NCBI GenBank assembly: GCA_944388685.1 | Contig: CALXJS010000041.1 | Coordinates: 1 to 14,317 of the forward strand | DNA: 14,317 nt | Reading direction: 5' to 3' | From: an uncultured Clostridia bacterium | Lineage (GTDB): Bacteria > Bacillota_A > Clostridia > TANB77 > CAG-508 | Shown here: piece after piece, positions 7,469-14,251 of the stretch | Position numbering within the stretch: position 1 is the first letter of the stretch | Layout of the letters: each line of letters opens with the position of its first letter | The notes under the pieces: model-generated | Databases searched by the model: none | Told to the model about the DNA's origin: nothing | Seen by the model: only the letters and a program-made list of their open reading frames with translations | Position numbers and translations under genes: made by a program

Positions 7469-10069
7469 ATGAAAATTCTAAATAAATTAACAATGAAAAA
7501 TTTAAAACTAAACAAAAAAAGAACCATTGTTACGATTATTGGAATTTCTCTTTCTGTTGCATTAATATGTGCTATCACGACATTTGCTGTCAGCTTTCAA
7601 AATTCTATGATAGAAAGAGAAATCAAAACAAATGGAAATTACCATATACGAGTGCAAAATGTATCAAAAGAAAATGAAAAATACTTAGAGAACAATGCTA
7701 AGATACAAGACGTACAAATATCACAAGAAATAGGGTATGCAATTTTAGAAGAATCTGAAAACGAGAATAAACCATTTGCCTATATTGAAAGTTATGACGA
7801 AGACCTTTTACAAAATGGGGGAATTATCATAACAGAAGGTAGATTACCAGAAAATGAAAACGAAATTATTATACCAGAACATGTTATTCAAAATGGAAAA
7901 GTAGATTGGAATGTTGGAGATACAATAGAACTTGATATTGGTAATCGATATAAAGATGGATATGTGTTAAATCAAACAAATCCATATTATACAGACCAAG
8001 ATAGATTAGATAGAAAAGAAAGTGGAATTGAAGATGATTTAGAGCAAGAAACCTTTGTTGTGAATACGCAAAAAACATATACAATTGTGGGAATTATGGA
8101 AAGATTAAACAGTGAAAGCTATTCTGCACCAGGATATACCATGATAACAAAATTAGATAAAATTGATGATACCAAAAATGTAAATATGTCACTTGTCTTA
8201 AAAGACCCAGCAGAAACGTATGATTTTGAAGAATATTTGAAAAAAGATTTGAAAATTGATGAAGCAGATATTTCTGACAATGAACAATTACTATATTATG
8301 TAGGTGTCTTCAAAAGTGGAAGAATGGAAAACTTTGTCATGATTATGGCATTAATTGTTATTGGTATTATTGTTTTCACATCTGCATTTGTTATCAAAAA
8401 CAGCTTTAGTATTTCTTTGACAGAAAAAACAAGAGAATTGGGAATGATTGCAAGTGTAGGAGCAACATCAAAACAAATTAGGAAAAGTATCTTTTTTGAA
8501 GGTGCTGTATTAGGGCTAATTTCAATACCTTTGGGGATTGTTGTTGGAGTTATAGCAATTGGAATTGTATTAGCAATTGTTAATGGAATTATCAACTCCG
8601 GAACAACTCCTTTAATTGACAATTTCGAGTTAACATTAACCATATCCTGGGTAGCTATTGTAGTAGCAATTATTTTCTCTGTTCTCATGATTATCATTTC
8701 TTTAATCAGACCAAGTTATCGAGCAAGCAAGATTTCTCCTATTGATGCTATAAGAGAAAGTTCTGATATAAAATTAAAAAAGAATAAAAAGAGAAAAAAT
8801 AAAGAATATAAACTAACGAAAAAGCTTTTTGGAATAGAAGGTGTTATTGCAAGAAAGAACTTTAGAAGAAGCAAGAAAAAGTATAGAACAACAATCTTTT
8901 CTATATTTTTAAGTATTGTCTTATTTATCTCTATGAATGCATTTGCAGAAAGTGTATTTGGATTATCTTCATTACAATATCAAGACAGTAGAATTAATTT
9001 GATAGTTTATAGCAACTATTATGAACAGGATGAGGCAGAAAGAGAAGCCTATTTTGATAAAATTAAAAATTTAGATGGTATTAAAGAATATGCAATTTTA
9101 AAAAATACACATGCTTATATAGATACAGAAAAACTATACACCCAAAAAGCTTACAGCCAATATGCAGATATGGATGCACTAGTAATATATGCCATAGGAG
9201 ATGAAGCTTATAGAAATTATGTAGCAGAATTAGGCTTAAATTACGATGAAGTAAAAGATAAAGCGATATTATGTGATACCAGAATTTTCTACGAATACGA
9301 AGAAGGCAGAGATGGTGTAAAAAGAGTAGAGGAAAACCTATTTAATCTAAATGCAGGAAATACCTTAGAATATTATAATGTGTCAGATGAAAATGGCAAT
9401 TTATCAGATAAAGGAACAATAGAAATTGCAACAAGAGCAGATAAATATCCATTAGGTTCATTATTTAGTGAGGCAAATACAAATCCAGTCATCATTATTT
9501 CAGATGAAATGATGGAAAACTTTGATTATAGCTTGGCTTCTATAGACATAAATGCAGAAGACCCATACAAATTGCAAGAGGAAATTATAGAAATAGATAG
9601 AACCAATAAAGACAATATCTATAACATGGAAGAAGACGTAAGAGCAGCAAAAAATATGAATTTAATTGTATCTATATTTGTATATGGATTTATCGCCGTG
9701 ATTTCTATCATTGGTGTAACCAATATCTTTAATACAATAACTACCAACATGGCACTTAGAAATAGAGAATTTGCAATACTAAAATCTATCGGCATGACCA
9801 ATAAAGAATTTAGAAAAATGATTAATTATGAAAGCTTTATATATGGATTAAAAGCATTAATATTGGGCTTGCCAGTAGGTGTTGCATTATCGTATCTAAT
9901 TTATACAGTTACAACAGATGTTTATACAACTGCTTATCAACTTCCAATAATACCAATTGTTATTTCTATCATATTTGTATTTGCTATTATATTTATGACA
10001 ATGCGCTATGCTGTAAAGAAAACGAAAAATCAAAATATTATTGAAACCATCAGAAAAGAAAATATTTAA
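7469..10069 (+). CDS. ABC transporter permease with two FtsX domains
   Basis: An 866-residue membrane protein. TM1 is at about 20-42, followed by a large extracytoplasmic MacB_PCD-like domain up to about 280. The first FtsX unit (about 285-420) includes TREL-GMIASVGATSKQI, the cytoplasmic coupling segment usual in this family. A basic linker (about 430-470) and another TM (about 475-493) start the second half, with an outer domain to about 725. The second FtsX unit (about 730-850) has REFAILKSIGMTNKEF as its coupling segment. This duplicated form matches permeases of antimicrobial-peptide and lipid-handling pumps in Bacillota. AAGGAAG lies about nine bases before the ATG. The substrate is not evident. 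Two strong hairpins directly after the stop end the operon. Confidence 0.88.
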   Translation: MKILNKLTMKNLKLNKKRTIVTIIGISLSVALICAITTFAVSFQNSMIEREIKTNGNYHIRVQNVSKENEKYLENNAKIQDVQISQEIGYAILEESENENKPFAYIESYDEDLLQNGGIIITEGRLPENENEIIIPEHVIQNGKVDWNVGDTIELDIGNRYKDGYVLNQTNPYYTDQDRLDRKESGIEDDLEQETFVVNTQKTYTIVGIMERLNSESYSAPGYTMITKLDKIDDTKNVNMSLVLKDPAETYDFEEYLKKDLKIDEADISDNEQLLYYVGVFKSGRMENFVMIMALIVIGIIVFTSAFVIKNSFSISLTEKTRELGMIASVGATSKQIRKSIFFEGAVLGLISIPLGIVVGVIAIGIVLAIVNGIINSGTTPLIDNFELTLTISWVAIVVAIIFSVLMIIISLIRPSYRASKISPIDAIRESSDIKLKKNKKRKNKEYKLTKKLFGIEGVIARKNFRRSKKKYRTTIFSIFLSIVLFISMNAFAESVFGLSSLQYQDSRINLIVYSNYYEQDEAEREAYFDKIKNLDGIKEYAILKNTHAYIDTEKLYTQKAYSQYADMDALVIYAIGDEAYRNYVAELGLNYDEVKDKAILCDTRIFYEYEEGRDGVKRVEENLFNLNAGNTLEYYNVSDENGNLSDKGTIEIATRADKYPLGSLFSEANTNPVIIISDEMMENFDYSLASIDINAEDPYKLQEEIIEIDRTNKDNIYNMEEDVRAAKNMNLIVSIFVYGFIAVISIIGVTNIFNTITTNMALRNREFAILKSIGMTNKEFRKMINYESFIYGLKALILGLPVGVALSYLIYTVTTDVYTTAYQLPIIPIVISIIFVFAIIFMTMRYAVKKTKNQNIIETIRKENI

Positions 10070-10133
10070 AAATTGCCAAAGGTCCGTTTCTCCATTTTTG
10101 CCAAAGGGGACGGGCCGTTTTGGCAATTTTTTT
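10068..10133. terminator. Terminator after the permease, probably bidirectional
   Basis: AAAAATTGCCAAA (10068-10080) pairs with 10119-10131; a two-base bulge separates this from an inner GGTCCG/CGGGCC stem (10081-10086, 10111-10116). T-runs are present after the stem on both strands. The inner part contains GGGGACGGGCC, resembling the other GGGAC palindromes here. Confidence 0.8.
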
Positions 10134-10144
10134 AAAATAATTTT

Positions 10145-10203
10145 AATCCAGTCAAAAGTTAAAAATTTGTAAAAACTTTTTTAACTTTTGACTGGATTTT
10201 TTC
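10145..10203 (+). terminator. 21-bp hairpin terminator in the convergent intergenic region
   Basis: Arms 10145-10165 and 10178-10198 are exact reverse complements around a 12-base loop, followed by a T-run on the plus strand. It backs up the preceding terminator and lies six bases beyond the stop of the leftward DUF4130 gene. Confidence 0.8.
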
Positions 10204-10208
10204 AATTT

Positions 10209-10967
10209 TTACGGTTCCTCAATTAAATCTTGCCAATATTTTTTAGGCATAAATTGCATTTGACATCTTGCATTTTTTCTTTCTTGTATAGCAATGGTTT
10301 TGAAAAACAATTTCCAAAGTTCTTGATATTTTTGCTCTTCTTCAGTAATCTCTGGTATTGTTAAATTGGTACTATCAATAATCTTGTATTCTTGCATGTT
10401 GTATAAAAAGCATATATTCCTATTTTTATCATGGATAATAAAATTTTGAGTAGGCAGTCTTTTAATAAAATGATGTCCTAAAGGTTCAATAATATTATTA
10501 TCAGGATGAATAGAAGCATAATATAGATTTTCTCCAATTTCCATAAAGCGAAGTAATCCTTTTAATTTATGACATTCTGATAAGGCTCTTTTTCTCATGT
10601 TGATAACAGAAAAAACATAAGAAACAGTAAGCATGGTATTAATCTTAGGACCAATATCAAATCCATCACATAAATATTTTAGAATATTGATTTCTTTATT
10701 TTTTCCATCTGACAAAAAGGCATAAAAACTATTATATAAAGCTTCATAGCAAATATTCTTATTAATGCCTTCAAAAACACGTTTTGCCTTTTCATAATTG
10801 GTATCTATATATTGTGTTTTATCTAAAAAATTTTGTGTATAATCCTCTTCTGAAACGATTTTTTGTGGCAATGTTTTATGAGAATAACTATCAAAAACAA
10901 TTGTTAGTAATCCATCAAATGTGCCGTCATATAAGTAGGTTATATTTATAAGATTCCAGTTAGACAT
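10209..10967 (-). CDS. DUF4130 / TIGR03915-type protein, partner of radical SAM DNA-metabolism protein
   Basis: A 252-residue soluble protein with the features I know from this family: the N-terminal YLYDGTFDGLLTIVFDSY (11-28), a central stretch around HKLKGLLRFMEIGENLYYASI (about 133-153), HHFIKRLPTQNFIIHD (about 165-180) and the closing QFMPKKYWQDLIEE (about 238-251). In other genomes this domain sits beside, or is fused with a uracil-DNA glycosylase domain next to, an SPL-like radical SAM protein, so a role in DNA repair or modification is presumed; its chemistry is unknown to me. No glycosylase domain is present here. Its ATG overlaps the radical SAM gene by 22 bases, with an almost perfect AAAGGAGG ten bases upstream inside that gene, showing translational coupling. 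Confidence 0.85.
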   Translation of the reverse strand: MSNWNLINITYLYDGTFDGLLTIVFDSYSHKTLPQKIVSEEDYTQNFLDKTQYIDTNYEKAKRVFEGINKNICYEALYNSFYAFLSDGKNKEINILKYLCDGFDIGPKINTMLTVSYVFSVINMRKRALSECHKLKGLLRFMEIGENLYYASIHPDNNIIEPLGHHFIKRLPTQNFIIHDKNRNICFLYNMQEYKIIDSTNLTIPEITEEEQKYQELWKLFFKTIAIQERKNARCQMQFMPKKYWQDLIEEP

Positions 10968-12244
10968 TTTACTTTATCCTCCTTTGTAGGTAACAATGTA
11001 TCAAACATAGATAATTGTTCATATTTCTTTTGTGGAATGGTATTTCTTTCTGTATATAATAAATTGGTTTCAATAAAATTTTTGTTAAATTTATTGACTT
11101 CATAAAAATATTTTCCTTTACAAGTGATGAAATATTGTGCTCTTTTTAAGACAACACCTAATTTCTTTAAACTTTCAAAATCCAGTAAGAATTCTCTTCT
11201 TGCAGTGATAATTTTCTTGGCACTAATCACACCAATACCAGGAATTCTAAGAAGTGTATGATAATTAGCAGTATTGATTTCTATTGGAAATTTATCTAAA
11301 TTTCTTAAAGCCCAATCACATTTAGGGTCTAACAAAGTATTGAAATTAGGGTGTTCTTCATTTAGCAATTCATCTGCTTGAAAGCCATAAAATCTAAGAA
11401 GCCAATCTGCTTGATATAATCGATTTTCTCTTAGAAGAGGGGGCTTCTCTAAGGTAGGCAAGTTTTTATCATTATTAATAGAAACATAAGCAGAATAGTA
11501 AACACGTTTTAACTTTAAAGACTTATACATACTTTCAGAAAGTTTCAAGATTTTTAAATCTGTTTCAGGTGTGGCACCAACCATTAATTGTGTGGTTTGA
11601 CCAGCTGGAACAAATTTCTTTTTATATTTTGATTTATCCATTTTATTAATTTTGAGAGTGTTTGCAACATAGGTCATTGGTTTTAAAATCCCATCTTTTT
11701 CTTTTTGAGGTGCTAACAACTTTAAACTATCATTTGAGGGAAGTTCTATATTAATACTCATTCTATCTACTAAAACACCTAATTTATCAATTAATTCTTG
11801 ACTACAACCAGGGATAGTTTTACAGTGAATATATCCATTAAAATGATACTCATTTCGTAAAATAGAAGCTGTTTCAACAAGCCTTTCCATTGTATAGTCA
11901 GGAGATTTAATAACAGCTGAACTCAAAAATAGGCCTTCAATGTAATTTCGCTTGTAAAAATGAATAGTTAAATCAGCAACTTCGCGAGGGGTAAAGGTAG
12001 CTCTAGGCACAGAATTTGAACAACGATTAATACAATATTTGCAATCATACATACAGGCATTTGTAAACAAAATCTTTAAAAGAGAAATACATCTGCCATC
12101 TGCACCCCAACTATGACAAATACCAGAAACATGACCATTTCCAATTCCATTATCTGTGTTTTTTCTGTTACTACCACTAGAACTGCAAGAAGCATCATAT
12201 TTTGCAAAATCAGCTAAAATTTTTAATTTGTCGAAAATTTCCAT
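10946..12244 (-). CDS. SPL-like radical SAM protein with helix-hairpin-helix (TIGR03916-type)
   Basis: A 432-residue protein. The iron-sulfur cluster motif is C-M-Y-D-C-K-Y-C (64-71), cysteines C64, C68 and C71, in the CxxxCxxC spacing that makes the S-adenosylmethionine radical. Additional cysteines at 20, 43, 52 and 75 precede and flank it. The TIM-barrel core runs to about 290. A helix-hairpin-helix, LLRIPGIGVISAKKIITARR (331-350), points to DNA binding. This is the architecture of the putative DNA modification/repair radical SAM family that travels with DUF4130 proteins. The C-terminal tail has EQLSMFD (409-415), close to the sliding-clamp binding consensus QLSLF. GGAGGT lies just before the ATG at 12244 and a promoter is visible upstream. 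The lesion or base acted on is not known. Confidence 0.87.
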   Translation of the reverse strand: MEIFDKLKILADFAKYDASCSSSGSNRKNTDNGIGNGHVSGICHSWGADGRCISLLKILFTNACMYDCKYCINRCSNSVPRATFTPREVADLTIHFYKRNYIEGLFLSSAVIKSPDYTMERLVETASILRNEYHFNGYIHCKTIPGCSQELIDKLGVLVDRMSINIELPSNDSLKLLAPQKEKDGILKPMTYVANTLKINKMDKSKYKKKFVPAGQTTQLMVGATPETDLKILKLSESMYKSLKLKRVYYSAYVSINNDKNLPTLEKPPLLRENRLYQADWLLRFYGFQADELLNEEHPNFNTLLDPKCDWALRNLDKFPIEINTANYHTLLRIPGIGVISAKKIITARREFLLDFESLKKLGVVLKRAQYFITCKGKYFYEVNKFNKNFIETNLLYTERNTIPQKKYEQLSMFDTLLPTKEDKVKCLTGIL

Positions 12245-12268
12245 AGCACACCTCCGAATATATGTTTG

Positions 12269-12297
12269 ATTATATCATTCGGAAAATGAAAATGCAA
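12269..12297 (-). promoter_or_regulatory. Promoter of the radical SAM/DUF4130 operon
   Basis: On the minus strand, TTGCAT (12297-12292) and TATAAT (12274-12269) are separated by exactly 17 bases, about 25 bases before the start codon. The leader would be short, with GGAGGT as ribosome binding site. Confidence 0.75.
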
Positions 12298-12306
12298 TAC
12301 TTTTAA

Positions 12307-12465
12307 GAACAATAGCGGGCTTTTTAAAACATTTTTTCTGTTTATAACATTTTAAAGCCCGCGTTATTGTTCGGCGCCAATTTTACGCAAGTAAAATTGT
12401 GTGCAATCTTTAGAGCGAAGCGATGTTCTAGTATAGGAAAAATCGAGTTTTTTCTATACTAGAAC
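12307..12465. repeat. Cluster of three consecutive hairpins between divergent genes
   Basis: Hairpin A pairs 12307-12330 with 12350-12372 (GAACAATA-GCGGGCTTT against its complement, with small bulges). Hairpin B is CAATTTTAC (12378-12386) with GTAAAATTG (12391-12399) around a GCAA tetraloop; its stem extends through GGCGC with GTGTGC. Hairpin C is an 18-bp stem, 12425-12442 with 12448-12465, one mismatch, loop TCGAG. Together they fill 160 bases upstream of both divergent promoters' transcribed regions. They may be one composite intergenic repeat unit or a structured RNA; no promoter directly feeding it is clear. Confidence 0.65.
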
Positions 12466-12482
12466 AAATTTTCGCAAAACTA

Positions 12483-12511
12483 TTTAAAAAATATAACTTA
12501 CATGATATAAT
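12483..12511 (+). promoter_or_regulatory. Promoter of the PBECR-like gene
   Basis: TTTAAA (12483-12488) and TATAAT (12506-12511) are 17 bases apart, and TGA before the -10 box gives an extended -10. It lies just after hairpin C, with a leader of about 20 bases. Confidence 0.6.
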
Positions 12512-12537
12512 AGCTTTATCGAGAAAGGATGTTGATA

Positions 12538-12903
12538 ATGAATAGAGAAATAGGAAGGATAACCAAAAAAGTAATAAGAATTTTAGAATTAGATTATGAT
12601 GAAGAACAACCTATTTTTATTGGTGATGCTAATATTAAACATATGCAAGAAAGACATCCGCTAGATTTTGAAAGATATGGTCAAAAAATGGAAGATATTA
12701 TAAAAAATCCGACATATTTAGCAAGAAATCAAAAAAAGAAATCAATTGAATTCATAAAGGAATATAAGACTCAAAGTGACGATTATGTATTAATAGCAGT
12801 AAGAGTAAGTAATAATGGTGTACATTTTGCAAGAACTATGTACATAATGGCTGATGAAAAAGTGGAAAAATATTTGAAACATAATTATTTTCACAAATTC
12901 TAG
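12538..12903 (+). CDS. Small PBECR-like (BECR-fold nuclease-like) protein
   Basis: A 121-residue soluble protein without signal peptide or membrane segment. The middle, IFIGDANIKHMQERHPLDFERYG (26-48 region), followed by an IIKNPTYLARN segment (54-64), IEFIKEY (70-76) and VLIAVRVSNNGVHFARTMYIM (84-104), matches the pattern I associate with PBECR domains, the barnase/EndoU/colicin/RelE-like fold first noted in phage polyvalent proteins. H35, H40, the charged strand IEFIKEY and the R99 strand are where such nucleases keep functional residues, but I cannot assign catalysis. The ATG at 12538 has AAAGGA (12524-12529) eight bases upstream, favouring it over the ATG at 12529. No antitoxin-like gene is adjacent. 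The family call is from memory and moderately sure. Confidence 0.55.
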   Translation: MNREIGRITKKVIRILELDYDEEQPIFIGDANIKHMQERHPLDFERYGQKMEDIIKNPTYLARNQKKKSIEFIKEYKTQSDDYVLIAVRVSNNGVHFARTMYIMADEKVEKYLKHNYFHKF

Positions 12904-12943
12904 CTTGCAAAAAGTAGAAATGTATGTTATTATAATTATAGCA

Positions 12944-12949
12944 TATAAT
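12944..12949 (+). promoter_or_regulatory. -10 box of the small RNA
   Basis: A perfect TATAAT ends seven bases before the first base of the RNA's closing stem, so the expected start coincides with the stem's 5' end at 12956-12957. The region at -35 (TGTATG) is poor, and a second TATAAT at 12931-12936 is also possible. Confidence 0.45.
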
Positions 12950-12956
12950 AAATGTA

Positions 12957-13087
12957 GGAAAAGTTTCAGAGGACGGAACTGGTAGCCGTAGCCCATCTAA
13001 CAGATGTAGGAGATGTGGGATTACCACCCCACCTAACTTTTCCAAACTAGAAAGTAGGAGTGCTAGAAATAGCACTCTTTATTTTTA
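12957..13087 (+). ncRNA. Structured small RNA or orphan riboswitch-like element, family not recognised
   Basis: GGAAAAGTT (12957-12965) and AACTTTTCC (13035-13043) form a perfect 9-bp closing stem around a 69-base interior far richer in G and C than its surroundings. Inside, CATCT (12994-12998) can pair with either of two AGATG copies (13002-13006 or 13011-13015). ACGG/CCGT (12973-12976, 12986-12989) can form a hairpin whose loop includes GGTA, complementary to TACC at 13022-13025, which would be a pseudoknot. A strong terminator follows at once. It lacks the conserved sequences I know for TPP, SAM, FMN, cobalamin, lysine, glycine, THF, ZTP, fluoride, c-di-GMP and T-box leaders, and is not a tRNA, SRP RNA or 6S RNA. 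Since ftsZ has its own promoter downstream, an independent sRNA is as likely as a leader. Confidence 0.6.
13058..13087 (+). terminator. Rho-independent terminator of the structured RNA
   Basis: GAGTGCTA (13058-13065) and TAGCACTC (13070-13077) form a perfect 8-bp stem capped by a GAAA tetraloop, followed by TTTATTTTT. Confidence 0.85.
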
Positions 13088-13116
13088 CATTATAGGAAAT
13101 AGCATTTCCTATAATG
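13088..13116. repeat. 13-bp perfect hairpin upstream of the ftsZ promoter
   Basis: CATTATAGGAAAT (13088-13100) and ATTTCCTATAATG (13104-13116) are exact complements around AGC. It begins right after the terminator T-run and has no T-run of its own. It lies 61 bases before the ftsZ -35 box, so it could be an operator-like palindrome or a repeat remnant. Confidence 0.6.
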
Positions 13117-13177
13117 CAAAAAACATAATTGATAATTGTTATTTAACGATGAAGTCTAAAAAAAGTAGAGATTGGTA

Positions 13178-13206
13178 TTGAAAATTTTAAAAGGAAACGG
13201 TATAAT
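13178..13206 (+). promoter_or_regulatory. Sigma-A promoter of ftsZ
   Basis: TTGAAA (13178-13183) and a perfect TATAAT (13201-13206) are 17 bases apart. Transcription from about 13213 leaves a leader of some 43 bases and excludes the in-frame TTG at 13172 as a start. Confidence 0.8.
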
Positions 13207-13255
13207 ACTAAACGATACATACGAAAGTAAATCAAGAAAAGAAAGGATACGAAAA

Positions 13256-14251
13256 ATGATACAAATAGAAAACAAATTTGGAAACAATTATGGAAAAATA
13301 TATGGAGAAACAAAAACAGCTATTCCCAAAATTAAAGTAATTGGAATAGGTGGAGGAGGCAACAATGCTGTCAGACAAATGGTTGAAGATAAGATAAAAG
13401 ATGTAGATTTCTACTTTTTTAATACAGAACTTGCCATGTTAAATAAAACGAAGATGGATAATGTTTTACAGATTGGAAAAGAAACGACAAAAGGTCTAGG
13501 AGCAGGAGCAAATCCAGAAGTTGGAGAAAAAGCAGCCATTGAAAGTAAAGAAGATATTAAACAAGTATTAGCTGGAACACAATTATTATTCTTAACTGCT
13601 GGAATGGGAGGCGGAACTGGAACAGGAGCTATTCCAGTAGTTGCAGAAATTGCACAAGAGATGGGAATTCAAACCATTGCAATTGTCACAAAACCATTCC
13701 TTTTTGAAGGAAGATTAAGAGGAACCAGGGCAGAGGCAGGAATAGAAAAATTAAAACAACATGTAAATAGTTTAATTTTAATTTCAAATGATAAATTATT
13801 AAAAATTGCAGGAAATCAAAAAATGAGTATTATTAATGCTTTTAAAATGGCGGATAATGTATTAGAACAAGGAATTAAAAGCATTACAGATTTGATTACA
13901 TCTGTAGGAGATATTAATGTGGACTTTGCAGATGTTACAACAATGCTAACATATAAAGGAATGGCATATATGGGAATAGGAGAAGCAAAGGGAGAAGGCA
14001 GAATGGTAGATGCTGTTAACCAGGCAATTGACAATGCACTTACAGAAAACAAAATTAACAATGCAAAAGGTGTTATCTTTAATGTTAGAGGAAATTCAGA
14101 ATTGGCGTTAAGTGAGATTAATGATGGTATTGGTAAAATTAATGATTTAATTAGCGAGGATGCTAATGTCGTATTTGGAACGATTACGGATGAGTCTTTA
14201 GGAGATAAAGTTGTTGTTACTGTTATTGCGACAGGGGTGGATATGAGTTAA
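13256..14251 (+). CDS. ftsZ: Tail-less FtsZ-family cell division GTPase
   Basis: A 331-residue tubulin homologue. The T1 loop GIGGGGNNAV (30-39), the T3-T4 region with KGLGAGANPEVG (79-90), the tubulin signature GGGTGTG (118-124) and the T7 synergy loop NVDFADV (221-227), with N221, D223 and D226, are all present, so GTP binding, hydrolysis and polymerisation should be possible. Canonical FtsZ builds the septal ring under the membrane. Here the protein ends at VTVIATGVDMS, where the core domain ends, and lacks the usual linker and the conserved C-terminal peptide that binds FtsA, SepF or ZapD-type partners. Reading past the stop in the other frames shows no lost tail. The ATG at 13256 follows AAAGGA by eight bases. 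It may be a second FtsZ; no division genes flank it on the visible side. Confidence 0.88.
   Translation: MIQIENKFGNNYGKIYGETKTAIPKIKVIGIGGGGNNAVRQMVEDKIKDVDFYFFNTELAMLNKTKMDNVLQIGKETTKGLGAGANPEVGEKAAIESKEDIKQVLAGTQLLFLTAGMGGGTGTGAIPVVAEIAQEMGIQTIAIVTKPFLFEGRLRGTRAEAGIEKLKQHVNSLILISNDKLLKIAGNQKMSIINAFKMADNVLEQGIKSITDLITSVGDINVDFADVTTMLTYKGMAYMGIGEAKGEGRMVDAVNQAIDNALTENKINNAKGVIFNVRGNSELALSEINDGIGKINDLISEDANVVFGTITDESLGDKVVVTVIATGVDMS

Larger units (their letters stand above)
12904..13255. other. Intergenic region between PBECR-like gene and ftsZ
   Basis: It has no protein gene. In order it holds a -10 box, a structured RNA of about 87 bases, its terminator, a 13-bp hairpin, the ftsZ promoter and the ftsZ leader, each listed separately. 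Confidence 0.7.

Noticed and set aside
12957..13043. tRNA or T-box leader identity for the structured RNA
   Set aside because: There is no TTCGA-type T arm, no anticodon-like stem in the right place and no AGGGTGGNACCGCG box.
13172..13255. An N-terminal extension of FtsZ from the TTG at 13172
   Set aside because: It overlaps the TTGAAA/TATAAT promoter at 13178-13206 and lacks a ribosome binding site, whereas the ATG at 13256 has one at proper spacing.
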